Assembly (NCBI GenBank): GCA_947503005.1
Contig: CANNCA010000002.1
Span: 868,001 to 932,000, forward strand
DNA length: 64,000 bases
Origin: an uncultured Flavobacteriaceae bacterium
Lineage (GTDB): Bacteria; Bacteroidota; Bacteroidia; Flavobacteriales; Flavobacteriaceae
Direction of reading: 5' to 3'
Under the pieces are notes generated by a model. The model had not been told where the DNA came from. It was given only the letters and a program-made list of their open reading frames with translations, and made no database searches. Positions 1 to 7,860 of the stretch are shown here, piece after piece; position 1 is the first letter of the stretch; every line of letters begins with the position of its first letter. Both the position numbers and the translations under genes were made by a program.

Positions 1-453
1 GTTCTTCAATTGATGAATCGTACGGGGACCAAAGGTGACATTACCTTCTGCCGGATGTCCACTTACTGTTGCATCGTTCAATATAGCAACACGGGCCAAG
101 CGACTTTCAATAGCTCCGATCAATTCTTCTTCTTCAAAAGGTTTTGTTAGATAATCATCAGCGCCCAATTCCATTCCCCTACGAATATCTTTTCGTTCGG
201 TTTTCGCGGACAAATAGATAAAAGGAATAAATTTTGTTGTTACGTGGCGGCCAAGTTCTTCAAGAACCCCATAACCGTCCAATTCGGGCATCATGATATC
301 ACAGACAATAATATCCGGTAAAAATTCCAACGCTTTGACTATACCTTTCTTTCCGTTGGGCGCGGTAAGTACTTCATAGCCTGATAATTCTAAAAGTTCG
401 GCCGTATTCTCACGTAGTACGGTATCATCTTCAATTAACAATACTTTCTTCAT
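1..453 (-). CDS. Response regulator, receiver domain (3' end outside window)
   Basis: Reading leftward from the ATG at 453 gives 151 codons of a CheY-like receiver domain that runs off the window edge. The acidic pocket is E8/D9/D10, the phosphoacceptor is D52 (in CDIMMPELDG), the switch residue is S82 and the conserved lysine is K104 (in DYLTKPF). Residues after about 125 begin an output region too short to identify; related Bacteroidota proteins often carry a Crp-like or HTH output, but that is not visible here. The stop of the upstream sensor kinase overlaps this start (TAATG), so the two are translationally coupled and this is very likely its cognate partner. Confidence 0.9.
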   Translation of the reverse strand, partial: MKKVLLIEDDTVLRENTAELLELSGYEVLTAPNGKKGIVKALEFLPDIIVCDIMMPELDGYGVLEELGRHVTTKFIPFIYLSAKTERKDIRRGMELGADDYLTKPFEEEELIGAIESRLARVAILNDATVSGHPAEGNVTFGPRTIHQLKN

Positions 454-1991
454 TATGTACTTTTTTGATCACGCTTTTTTTTAACTGTATTTTTCAAGGG
501 AAACTCAACAGTAAATGTACTCCCCTTATTTTCTTCACTTTTAAAACGAATTGCTCCGCCCAAATTCTCTAAGTGCCCTTTGACAATGTTAAGACCGATT
601 CCCGTTCCTTGAGTCAGCAACACGTTTTCTGCCCGGTAATAACGTTCAAATATATGCTTTTGGTCATCATGAGGAATACCTATGCCCTGATCGATGACAT
701 GAAACACTACTTTATCCGCGTAAAGATCAACCTTTAATTCGATTTCAGTATCCTCAGGAGAATATTTCAGGGCATTGTACAAAATATTGGTCAAGGCCAA
801 CGTAACTATCTTCTCGTCTTGGTAGATGCTGACGTCATCAATATTTTGAGGATAGTCAATTTTCTGACCACTTTTGAGTATCATGTTCGCATTGTAAATG
901 ACCTCGTTTACAACTTTGCTCAATGAAAACTCGGTTAACCTATAAATCTCTTTTCCTGTTTCCAAGCGTTCAATCGAAAGAAAATCATTCAGAATATTGT
1001 TCAAATGACGCACTTCTCCTTTAATGGTGTTTAGATGCTTATCCCTTTTTTCTTGTTGACCGGCATCGGTATATTTTCCGACCAAGGTCGCAGAAGTTAG
1101 AATACCACTTAAAGGTGTTTTGAACTCATGCGAGACCAATGAAAGGAATTTGGTTTTGAGCTCGTTGAGATCCCTCTCTTTGACAAGAGCATTTTTCAAC
1201 TGCTTAGTTCGCTCCTCCACTTTTATTTCGAGTTTTTGGGTATAATCTAATCTTTCTGTGATATCCAAGATTATGGCAACCACCATGTTCTCTTTGCCTT
1301 TGATTGAAGATTGCATGTGCACTTCCACTGGGTAGGTTGTTCCATCCTTTCGCCTATGAATGGTATCGAATTTAACTTTTTTCCCATTTTTATTCGCTAT
1401 TGGCTCTAAGAGCTTTCTAAACTCAGTGGCGGTAATTTCGGGTTTTAAATCTAAAGGTGTAAGTTCTTTAAATTCTGCCATTGAGTACCCTGTGTTTTTT
1501 TGCGCCCCGTAATTCACATTGGTAAATCGTAAAGTCTGGGCATCAAACACGTATATCTCATTGAGTGATTCATCAAGTATTTGAGCCAAGTGGCTTATTT
1601 CCTGCTCTTTCAGTCTTCTGTCTGTTACGTCCAAAATCAAGGCCATAACATAAGTGTTATCATATAGTGTAAAAGGGTTTAGACCAACTTCTAGTGGAAA
1701 TTCTTCGCCGGTTTTTCGCACGCCGAATAGGTTTCGCCCTTGTGCCATTCTACGCCTACCTTTCCTTTTATAATATTTGTTAATATGATTTTCATGTTCC
1801 GCATGATAAGATTTGGGTATTAAAATATTTAATAAACTTCCTTTCAGTTCATTTTTTTCATAACCGAACATCTCATCTGTTCTTGAATTGGTAGCCACAA
1901 TGATCTTATCACGGTTTATTACCAGTATTCCCTCTGAAACGGCATCAGAAAGTAAATTGAAAATATTACTATTCTTTTCGAATACATGCAT
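453..1991 (-). CDS. Soluble PAS-PAS sensor histidine kinase
   Basis: 512 residues with no transmembrane segment, so a cytoplasmic sensor. PAS domain 1 lies at about 10-125 and PAS 2 at about 130-250, each ending in a DVTDR/DITER-type PAC motif. A short coiled coil (250-280) leads to the HisKA dimerisation domain with phosphorylatable H288 in SLVSHEFKTPL. The C-terminal HATPase domain shows the N box (NILYNALKYSP), G1 box (DQGIGIP) and G2 box (GTGIGLNIV). It should autophosphorylate and pass phosphate to the receiver encoded directly downstream, with which it overlaps by one base. The signal is unknown; no heme- or flavin-binding residues are evident. Confidence 0.93.
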   Translation of the reverse strand: MHVFEKNSNIFNLLSDAVSEGILVINRDKIIVATNSRTDEMFGYEKNELKGSLLNILIPKSYHAEHENHINKYYKRKGRRRMAQGRNLFGVRKTGEEFPLEVGLNPFTLYDNTYVMALILDVTDRRLKEQEISHLAQILDESLNEIYVFDAQTLRFTNVNYGAQKNTGYSMAEFKELTPLDLKPEITATEFRKLLEPIANKNGKKVKFDTIHRRKDGTTYPVEVHMQSSIKGKENMVVAIILDITERLDYTQKLEIKVEERTKQLKNALVKERDLNELKTKFLSLVSHEFKTPLSGILTSATLVGKYTDAGQQEKRDKHLNTIKGEVRHLNNILNDFLSIERLETGKEIYRLTEFSLSKVVNEVIYNANMILKSGQKIDYPQNIDDVSIYQDEKIVTLALTNILYNALKYSPEDTEIELKVDLYADKVVFHVIDQGIGIPHDDQKHIFERYYRAENVLLTQGTGIGLNIVKGHLENLGGAIRFKSEENKGSTFTVEFPLKNTVKKKRDQKST

Positions 1992-2101
1992 GGCTTAAAG
2001 TTAGCGCTTTAGACTATTAATAAAAATAGCTTCATTAAAAATATAATCGAAGTATTGGTTCCTATCATTTACCTGTATTGATTAGAGCTGCTTGTAAGGG
2101 A

Positions 2102-2145
2102 ATGAGAATTATCATTTTTAATGATTTTTAATATGTTTAATTTTA
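2102..2145 (+). promoter_or_regulatory. Class B-like operator and -7 box upstream of cbpA
   Basis: A degenerate class B palindrome (ATGAG-AATT-ATCAT, 2102-2115, centre 2108.5) is followed exactly 29.5 bp later by TAATTTTA (2138-2145). The predicted transcript start is near 2150, downstream of the in-frame ATG at 2121, which supports translation from 2169. It is the weakest palindrome of the set (inner C and G lost); the exact spacing is the main support. Confidence 0.55.
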
Positions 2146-2168
2146 TAACAAATTCGGAACATAAATCA

Positions 2169-3083
2169 ATGGAATATATAGATTACTACAAAATACTGGG
2201 GATTTCAAAAAGTGCCACCTCCAAGGAAATCAAATCGGCCTATAGGAAATTGGCACGAAAATATCACCCCGATGTCAACCCGAACGATAAAACGGCCGAG
2301 CAGAAATTCAAAGAAGTAAACGAAGCCAACGAAGTATTGAGCGACCCCGAAAAAAGGAAGAAATACGACCAATACGGCGAACAGTACGGTAAAGATTGGC
2401 AACATGGCGAAGAATTTGAAAAAGCAAGAAAGGCACAAGGTCAACGAAGAAGTTCACGACAATATGCTGGAGGTTTTGAAGGACAGGATTTCGGGGGAGG
2501 CGATTTTTCGGATTTCTTCGAATCTATGTTCGGTGGAGGCGGATTTTCCGGTGGAGGACGTCAAGTAAAATTCCGAGGACAGGATTTTAATGCCGAACTT
2601 CGCCTGCAACTACGCGATGCCTACACTACCCAAAAACAGACGTTGACCGTAAATGGAAAGAATATCCGTATCACAATTCCGGCAGGAATCGAAAACGGGC
2701 AGACGATAAAAATCGCAGGTCATGGTGGTCCTGGAAGAAACGGTGGCCCGAAAGGAGACCTTTATATCACTTTTTCAATAGAGAACAATACCGACTTTAA
2801 ACGCGATGGAAACAACCTCTACAAAAACATAGACTTGGATTTATATACGGCCATTCTTGGTGGTGAGCTAACGATCAACACATTTGATGGAATGGCAAAA
2901 CTTAAAGTAAAACCCGAGACACAAAACGGTTCAACGGTAAAATTAAAAGGTAAAGGTTTTCCTGTTTATAAAAAGGAAGGCAAATTCGGAGATCTGTTCA
3001 TTACCTATAATGTAAAGACCCCGACAAAATTATCTGCCCAAGAAAAAGAGCTGTTCAAACAACTGGCATCGCTAAAAAAATAA
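2169..3083 (+). CDS. cbpA: CbpA-type J-domain co-chaperone
   Basis: 304 residues from the chosen ATG. The N-terminal J domain carries HPD at 33-35, which stimulates DnaK ATPase. It is followed by a Gly/Phe-rich linker (about 105-140) and two C-terminal substrate-binding beta domains, with no cysteine-rich zinc finger, which makes it a CbpA/DnaJ type II protein rather than DnaJ. An upstream in-frame ATG (2121) would add 16 residues but lies before the predicted promoter, and [10 protein letters not shown] is the normal family start. A CbpM-like gene follows after 3 bp. The promoter suggests control with the other stress genes in the window. Confidence 0.93.
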   Translation: MEYIDYYKILGISKSATSKEIKSAYRKLARKYHPDVNPNDKTAEQKFKEVNEANEVLSDPEKRKKYDQYGEQYGKDWQHGEEFEKARKAQGQRRSSRQYAGGFEGQDFGGGDFSDFFESMFGGGGFSGGGRQVKFRGQDFNAELRLQLRDAYTTQKQTLTVNGKNIRITIPAGIENGQTIKIAGHGGPGRNGGPKGDLYITFSIENNTDFKRDGNNLYKNIDLDLYTAILGGELTINTFDGMAKLKVKPETQNGSTVKLKGKGFPVYKKEGKFGDLFITYNVKTPTKLSAQEKELFKQLASLKK

Positions 3084-3086
3084 ACT

Positions 3087-3377
3087 ATGGACCTTACAGA
3101 TTTTATTACAGTAACTGATTTTTGCAAGAGCCATCGTATTTCTCAGGCCTTAATTATTGAATTTAAAGATTATGGCCTCGTGGAAATCATTGAGCGAAAA
3201 GATGCTTTGTACATTCCGATAGCAGAACTTCCAAAAGCCGAAAAGATTTTGCGTTTACATTCAGAACTCGATATCAACCTCGAAGGTATAGAAGTAATTA
3301 CTCAACTTTTGAACCGTTTGGAAGAAATGCAAAACGAAATGACACGCCTACAGAATCGATTGGGATTGTATGAATAA
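3087..3377 (+). CDS. cbpM: CbpM-like chaperone modulator, MerR-type fold
   Basis: 96 residues with a short winged-helix/MerR-like N-terminal part (about 1-65) and a C-terminal coiled coil (about 65-96). In the CbpM family this fold binds the J domain of CbpA and inhibits it. It starts 3 bp after cbpA, so the pair is co-transcribed. Assignment rests on size, fold-like pattern and the conserved cbpA-cbpM neighbourhood; I see no catalytic motif and expect none. Confidence 0.82.
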   Translation: MDLTDFITVTDFCKSHRISQALIIEFKDYGLVEIIERKDALYIPIAELPKAEKILRLHSELDINLEGIEVITQLLNRLEEMQNEMTRLQNRLGLYE

Positions 3378-3433
3378 GTGACTAACCCAAGACTAGTTTA
3401 GACATTTTTAGAACACATCAGTTTTTATCTTGC

Positions 3434-3910
3434 TTATTTCTTCAAAAAGGAAGAATACATCCATACCTGTTTTTCTTGAAACCGAATGTAATCGCTCATA
3501 AGTGCGTTAGTGCCTTCGTCATTGGCATCATCAGAAAGATCCAGAATTTCACGCTGCATGGTAATTACGGCTTTGAACGCCTCTAAAATTTGTTCAACGG
3601 CAACTAGACCATCTGAGATTTTTCCACTCTCTTGAATCGAGGCAAGTTTAAAATAATGCGAATACCCGTGTTCAGGTGTATGGCCCAAGGTGAGAATGCG
3701 TTCGGCAACCTCGTCGATTTTTAGCAAAAGATCGTTGTAAAGTTCTTCGAATTTCAAATGCAGTTCAAAAAACTTTTCTCCTTTAATGTTCCAATGATAA
3801 CCTCTTGTATTTTGATAGAAAATGGAATAATTCGCCAAAAGAACGTTCAGTTTCTGAGCCAATAGTTCAGCTTTTTTAGATTCTAACCCTATTGCATTTG
3901 TAGTTTTCAT
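3434..3910 (-). CDS. dps: Dps-family ferritin-like DNA-protection protein
   Basis: 158 residues of four-helix ferritin-like sequence. The inter-subunit ferroxidase residues are visible: H in RGYHWNIKG, then the H and E/D set in FELHLKFEELYNDLLLKIDEVAERI. Dps oligomers store iron, consume peroxide and shield DNA in stressed or stationary cells. It is divergent from the gene at 4025, and both share one class B palindrome with a -7 box in each direction. The predicted leader is 12 nt. Confidence 0.93.
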   Translation of the reverse strand: MKTTNAIGLESKKAELLAQKLNVLLANYSIFYQNTRGYHWNIKGEKFFELHLKFEELYNDLLLKIDEVAERILTLGHTPEHGYSHYFKLASIQESGKISDGLVAVEQILEAFKAVITMQREILDLSDDANDEGTNALMSDYIRFQEKQVWMYSSFLKK

Positions 3911-3926
3911 ATCATAATGTTTTGGT

Positions 3927-4000
3927 CAAAGATAGATGGAGATGTTGAATTGAAAACTGACAAAAATCATTTCAGGGCTAGCACCTAACTTTTAATTTTA
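3927..4000. promoter_or_regulatory. Bidirectional class B operator between dps and the 4025 gene
   Basis: The palindrome CTGAC-AAAA-ATCAT (3957-3970, centre 3963.5) is flanked symmetrically. TATCTTTG on the minus strand starts 29.5 bp away at 3934 (toward dps), and TAATTTTA on the plus strand starts 29.5 bp away at 3993 (toward the 4025 gene). Predicted starts are near 3922 and 4005. One dimer could sit at -41.5 of both promoters. Confidence 0.75.
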
Positions 4001-4024
4001 GAGTTTTAATTAAAACAGAAAACC

Positions 4025-4474
4025 ATGAGCGATTTACGAGCAAGGCCCAAGGCCAATTTCATTCAAGAAACCGATTGGCAAGAACTGTACGTCTTGACCA
4101 ACCATTGGAAATCTGATTTGTTGTTTTATAAAGACGACCTTAAATTCATGCACCATTTAATCGACAAATACTTTATTTGGATTACCAAAAAGGGGAATCT
4201 AAAAGATGTACAAAAAGTAGGCACCGCAATTTTAGCGGATTCGAAAGCTTGTGATGATTTGATTAAAAGAATTGAAGAACACCTCTCACATTTGGCCAGC
4301 CTAATTGACGAACCATTCAAAAACGATTCAGGAATATTCCGTGATGTACATCAAGAGTTGGAAGATGACATCACCATTTTCACCAAGGCCGTGCGTAAAA
4401 ATAGAAAGCAGTTGTTCGAGGTGACCGAACGAGTTCTGGATGATGAGCAGCTGGTGCAATTATTGGAGAAATAA
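4025..4474 (+). CDS. Conserved helical protein, function unknown
   Basis: 149 residues, mostly charged alpha helix with heptad-like stretches (about 25-75 and 85-140). There is no signal peptide, membrane segment, cysteine pair or catalytic motif that I recognise. It is transcribed divergently from dps, and the intergenic palindrome is placed equally for both promoters, so it is probably induced together with dps. It is followed convergently by the methyltransferase gene ending at 4504. A structural or ribosome/DNA-associated stress role would fit, but nothing in the sequence decides it. Confidence 0.78.
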   Translation: MSDLRARPKANFIQETDWQELYVLTNHWKSDLLFYKDDLKFMHHLIDKYFIWITKKGNLKDVQKVGTAILADSKACDDLIKRIEEHLSHLASLIDEPFKNDSGIFRDVHQELEDDITIFTKAVRKNRKQLFEVTERVLDDEQLVQLLEK

Positions 4475-4503
4475 CAATTCTATAACATGAAGACTTCAGC
4501 AAA

Positions 4504-5064
4504 CTACTTTCGTACAATGACCATTCTGTAATTGGTCATTGAATCGTGGTCATTCTGATTGTCCTTATAAATGTACTTGAACTTTTTGTCAACCAATCTT
4601 TCTAGCTTGTTTTCAAAGTCAATGGTGCTATTAAGAACCTTTATTTTGTAAGCAGTGTCTTGAACGCAAAATATTACTATACATCCGGTTCTAATATTTT
4701 TTATGGTTCTTTTAATGAGTGCGGTTTCTTTCTCTTTATCCCTTTTTTGAAAATGAAACATACTGTCGAACAAGACAAAATCAAAATTTTGAAAATTATC
4801 GAATTTGTAAATATCGGAAACTTGACCCTTTACCTTAAGTCGTTCTTTTTCAGCAGCAGTTAGCATCTGCTGGATTCCAACTTTGGAGCTATCGATTCCT
4901 AGAACCTCATAACCCAATTTTGCTATTGCAAGAGCATCTCTCCCCTGTCCACAGCCTAAATCCAAAACCTTTCCTTTCGCATGATAATTCGCAAAAAAGT
5001 CCATCAACTCCGGATAAGGTTCCCCGAATAATTTTTCCGTCTTATAATACGTATCGTAACTCAT
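4504..5064 (-). CDS. Class I SAM-dependent methyltransferase
   Basis: 186 residues. Motif I (VLDLGCGQGRDALAIAKLG, about 34-52) binds S-adenosylmethionine and the acidic end of strand 2 is GIDSS. The overall layout resembles the TehB/thiopurine-type small-molecule methyltransferases. It begins 35 bp after the ROK kinase stop on the same strand and has no separate promoter that I can see, so it is probably the second gene of that operon. The substrate cannot be read from sequence. Confidence 0.85.
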   Translation of the reverse strand: MSYDTYYKTEKLFGEPYPELMDFFANYHAKGKVLDLGCGQGRDALAIAKLGYEVLGIDSSKVGIQQMLTAAEKERLKVKGQVSDIYKFDNFQNFDFVLFDSMFHFQKRDKEKETALIKRTIKNIRTGCIVIFCVQDTAYKIKVLNSTIDFENKLERLVDKKFKYIYKDNQNDHDSMTNYRMVIVRK

Positions 5065-5099
5065 TGGTTGATAGATTTGATTGGTATTCGTTTTATGAA

Positions 5100-6053
5100 C
5101 TAGAGTAAACGCCAGCCCAAAGCTGCGGCTCCTAGAATAGAATGACTACCTGGCTTATCGGCCATGAAAACCTTCACCTTGCCTTTATAGGCATGAAAAA
5201 GATTTCGTTTCATTGACGCTTTCACAGGATTAAGAAGAATGTCACCTGCTTTACTCAATCCACCTAAGAGTATAAAGGCTTCGGGATCTAAATGTGCCGC
5301 AGTATCGGCCATTTGAGTGCCCAAGAATTCTGCGGTTTCTTCGAAAGCTTTTAGTGCAATCAAATCTCCCTTGATGGCGGCTTCTGAAATGATTTCCCCC
5401 GTCATGTCATCAAAACTAATACTGCGGAGTTCGGAATCTGCGTTCATGTCAGCGATATTCTCAAAGATCGTACGTCGCATACCCGTAACTGAAACATAGG
5501 TTTCCAGACAGCCTTTTAAACCGCAATTGCACTGTCTTCCGTTTGGAACCACGTTGACGTGACCTAACTCACCTGCCATTCCGTTTTGGCCAATGAGCAA
5601 TTCACCGTTAGAAATGATTCCGCTGCCCAAACCCGTCCCTAAAGTCAAGACAACAAAATGTTTCATTCCCTTTCCCAAACCGAATTCCAGTTCGCCCACG
5701 GCAGAAGCGTTGGCATCGTTCGCAAGGGAAATAGGCAGATCCAAGATTTTCTTGATCGTGGCTACCAAAGGCACCTCATCGCCCCATCTAAAATTCACAG
5801 CATGTTCCATATTGCCGGAATACCCATTTGCATTAGGCGCACCCACACCAATTGCTAAAATATGCTGTTCTGATTTCAATGTTGCTTGTAACGACCCTAT
5901 TTCCCTTTTCAATTGTATTGTAAAAGTGTCAAAAGTATTTTTTGCCTCCGTTGGAAATTTTCCTGTTGCTAAAATTTTTCCTTCACGGGTCACGAGTCCC
6001 AATTTGGTATATGTACCACCTATATCGATTCCAAGTACAAGTTCTTTTTCCAT
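5100..6053 (-). CDS. ROK-family sugar kinase
   Basis: 317 residues from the ATG at 6053; an upstream in-frame ATG at 6095 lies before the predicted transcription start and is rejected. The N-terminal ATP-binding motif is LGIDIGGTYTKLGL, and the zinc/ROK signature is CNCGLKGCLE with the preceding GELGHVNV that carries the catalytic-region histidine. Family members phosphorylate glucose or other hexoses; no HTH is present, so it is an enzyme rather than a ROK repressor. Transcription probably starts near 6066 from a promoter sharing a class B operator with the divergent 6174 gene. Confidence 0.88.
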   Translation of the reverse strand: MEKELVLGIDIGGTYTKLGLVTREGKILATGKFPTEAKNTFDTFTIQLKREIGSLQATLKSEQHILAIGVGAPNANGYSGNMEHAVNFRWGDEVPLVATIKKILDLPISLANDANASAVGELEFGLGKGMKHFVVLTLGTGLGSGIISNGELLIGQNGMAGELGHVNVVPNGRQCNCGLKGCLETYVSVTGMRRTIFENIADMNADSELRSISFDDMTGEIISEAAIKGDLIALKAFEETAEFLGTQMADTAAHLDPEAFILLGGLSKAGDILLNPVKASMKRNLFHAYKGKVKVFMADKPGSHSILGAAALGWRLL

Positions 6054-6070
6054 AGTAATCGAATGTAGTG

Positions 6071-6144
6071 CAAAAGAAATCGAAATAAAAATCAAGCAGT
6101 ATGACGAAAGTCATTTTGTTTTACTTCAATCTATTATAATTTTA
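6071..6144. promoter_or_regulatory. Bidirectional class B operator between the ROK and 6174 genes
   Basis: A perfect palindrome ATGAC-GAAA-GTCAT (6101-6114, centre 6107.5). On the plus strand TAATTTTA starts exactly 29.5 bp downstream (6137). On the minus strand TTCTTTTG starts exactly 29.5 bp away (6078), one base from TAnnTTTG. Predicted starts are near 6149 and 6066. Confidence 0.78.
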
Positions 6145-6173
6145 TAGGTCTATTAACCCAAATTACAAATACT

Positions 6174-6443
6174 ATGAGAGCAACGGCCCAAATCAAGAAC
6201 CTCACTGCAGATAATTGCAAACAAACCATTATTCGCAATTTAAGTCGGATTTTGGATATCCGAATATTAGATATCGATACGGAAAGTAGAACGATATCCT
6301 TCTTATACAATAGTGTTTTTGCGCTAGAAAGAGTCAAACGCGAACTATTGAGTATCGGTTTTCCAGTGATGAAATGTAATTGCCAAGACCCACATCAAGA
6401 GACACGAACAATGCATAACGAACAACAACTACTTGTTCACTAA
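6174..6443 (+). CDS. HMA-like small protein lacking the CxxC metal site
   Basis: 89 residues with the beta-alpha-beta-beta-alpha-beta pattern of heavy-metal-associated domains, matching the shape of the true HMA protein at 10755. Where HMA domains have CxxC, this one has NLTADNCKQT, leaving a single cysteine. A second cluster CNC lies near residue 75, after the domain. It may bind metal differently, act by protein contact, or be a degenerate paralogue. It is first in an operon with the TerB-like gene (11-bp gap) and is driven by a class B promoter. Confidence 0.72.
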   Translation: MRATAQIKNLTADNCKQTIIRNLSRILDIRILDIDTESRTISFLYNSVFALERVKRELLSIGFPVMKCNCQDPHQETRTMHNEQQLLVH

Positions 6444-6454
6444 AATATTTTGTG

Positions 6455-6856
6455 ATGCGATATTCTGAAAAAGTAGCATGCGAACTCTATCAAAATCTAG
6501 GAAAGCTTTTCTATGCCGTAGCCATGGCCGACAAAAGCGTTCACACAAGGGAAATTGATAAGTTGAGAAGTTTTATCAGAAAATACTGGCTTGATGTGGA
6601 TGAAGTAGAAGATGAATATGGCGAAGATGCCGCTTTTCAAATAGAAACGGTATTCGACTGGCATTTAGAGTATGAAAAAGATGCAGACGAAACTTTTGAC
6701 GAATTTCAGGAATTCTACAAAGACCACGAAAAAAAATTCACTCCCTTTATCAAAATTTTGGTTTTGGACACCGCCAATGCCATTGCTAATTCATTTGCTG
6801 GAACCAACAAGTCTGAACTCGTTCTTTTGGGCAAATTAAAATTATTATTGACCTAA
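6455..6856 (+). CDS. TerB-like helical protein
   Basis: 133 residues from the ATG at 6455; a GTG one codon earlier (6452) is also possible. The all-helical sequence with an AMADKSVHTREIDKL motif and acidic patches resembles TerB/DjlA-type domains, which often carry acidic metal-binding residues. It follows the HMA-like gene by 11 bp and should be co-transcribed. No catalytic motif is visible, and the assignment to TerB is by pattern only. Confidence 0.7.
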   Translation: MRYSEKVACELYQNLGKLFYAVAMADKSVHTREIDKLRSFIRKYWLDVDEVEDEYGEDAAFQIETVFDWHLEYEKDADETFDEFQEFYKDHEKKFTPFIKILVLDTANAIANSFAGTNKSELVLLGKLKLLLT

Positions 6857-6875
6857 GCCACATGTAGCGCCGATC

Positions 6876-6919
6876 GTAACTTAAGTTACGCCCTATACTT
6901 TTGGGCTGCTTTACCTTTG
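6876..6919 (+). promoter_or_regulatory. Class A operator and -7 box of the TauE/SafE gene
   Basis: A perfect 16-bp palindrome CGTAACTTAAGTTACG (6875-6890, core 6876-6889, centre 6882.5) lies exactly 29.5 bp before TACCTTTG (6912-6919). Predicted start near 6924, with a 15-nt leader. Confidence 0.8.
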
Positions 6920-6938
6920 GTTTCCTAAGTAATATTAC

Positions 6939-7739
6939 ATGGAAATCACTCAACTGCTAGGATACCTTGGTGCCCTTATTATCGGAATCGTTCTCGGCCT
7001 TATCGGTGGCGGCGGTTCTATTCTCACTGTTCCCGTTCTTGTTTATTTGTTGGCAGTAAATCCAGTTGTTGCTACCGCTTATTCCTTATTTGTGGTGGGA
7101 GTTTCTTCTTTGGTTGGCGCTCTAAAGAATATCAAAAAAGGATTGGTAGATTTCAAAACGGCCATTGTATTTTCCATTCCGGCCTTTATCGCAGTATATG
7201 TCACCAGAAAATATTTGGTGCCTGCCCTACCCGATGAACTTTTTACAATCGGTGGGTTTTTGGTAACAAAGGATATCGGTATCATGGTCTTCTTCGCACT
7301 GATTATGTTGTTGGCCTCCTATTCAATGATTTGGGGAAGTTGCAAGAACTGCGATGACGATACGGCCGAAATACAGTACAACTACCCCATGATTATTTTA
7401 GAAGGACTTGTCGTTGGGGTTTTGACAGGTATCGTTGGTGCAGGAGGCGGATTTTTGATCATTCCCGCTTTGGTCATGCTCGCTAAACTCCCCATGAAAA
7501 AAGCCGTCGCCACCTCCTTACTCATTATCGCCGTTAAATCATTGATCGGGTTTTTGGGCGATGTACAAAATCTGGATATTGAATGGGCATTCCTGTTACG
7601 ATTCACCGCACTTTCGGTCATTGGTATTTTCATTGGGGTATGGTTGAACAAGTTCATCGAAGGAAGTAAATTGAAAAAGGGCTTCGGATGGTTCGTGGTC
7701 GCCATGGCGGTTTATATTTTGTGGAAGGAGCTAGGTTGA
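6939..7739 (+). CDS. TauE/SafE-family anion transporter
   Basis: 266 residues with about eight hydrophobic membrane spans and the two internal repeats of the family, each starting with a glycine-rich stretch (IGLVLGLIGGGGSIL-like near 16-30 and GVLTGIVGAGGGF near 163-175). Family members move sulfite, sulfonates or related sulfur anions across the inner membrane. Its class A promoter and position before the persulfide dioxygenase make export of sulfite or thiosulfate, the products of sulfide oxidation, the likeliest role. A short loop near residue 132 carries CKNC. Confidence 0.87.
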   Translation: MEITQLLGYLGALIIGIVLGLIGGGGSILTVPVLVYLLAVNPVVATAYSLFVVGVSSLVGALKNIKKGLVDFKTAIVFSIPAFIAVYVTRKYLVPALPDELFTIGGFLVTKDIGIMVFFALIMLLASYSMIWGSCKNCDDDTAEIQYNYPMIILEGLVVGVLTGIVGAGGGFLIIPALVMLAKLPMKKAVATSLLIIAVKSLIGFLGDVQNLDIEWAFLLRFTALSVIGIFIGVWLNKFIEGSKLKKGFGWFVVAMAVYILWKELG

Positions 7740-7789
7740 AAGTTCACTGACAAATATCATTGTCTGTAAAATCTTAAAAAAAGACCTTT

Positions 7790-7833
7790 GTAACCAATGT
7801 TACCGCGCAAATTTTCAACACATTGTAATTTTA
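7790..7833 (+). promoter_or_regulatory. Class A operator and -7 box of the persulfide dioxygenase gene
   Basis: GTAAC-CAAT-GTTAC (7790-7803, centre 7796.5) is followed exactly 29.5 bp later by TAATTTTA (7826-7833). Predicted start near 7838, with a 23-nt leader. Confidence 0.78.
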
Positions 7834-7860
7834 TGTCGATAACCTTTAAAACAGCATAAG

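Noticed and set aside
2121-2168. Upstream in-frame extension of cbpA
   Set aside because: It would start before the predicted transcription start (about 2150) and adds residues not found at the start of J-domain proteins.
5593-6147. 184-codon open frame antisense to the ROK kinase
   Set aside because: It is the mirror of a well-supported coding frame and crosses the bidirectional operator; the residue pattern is not protein-like.
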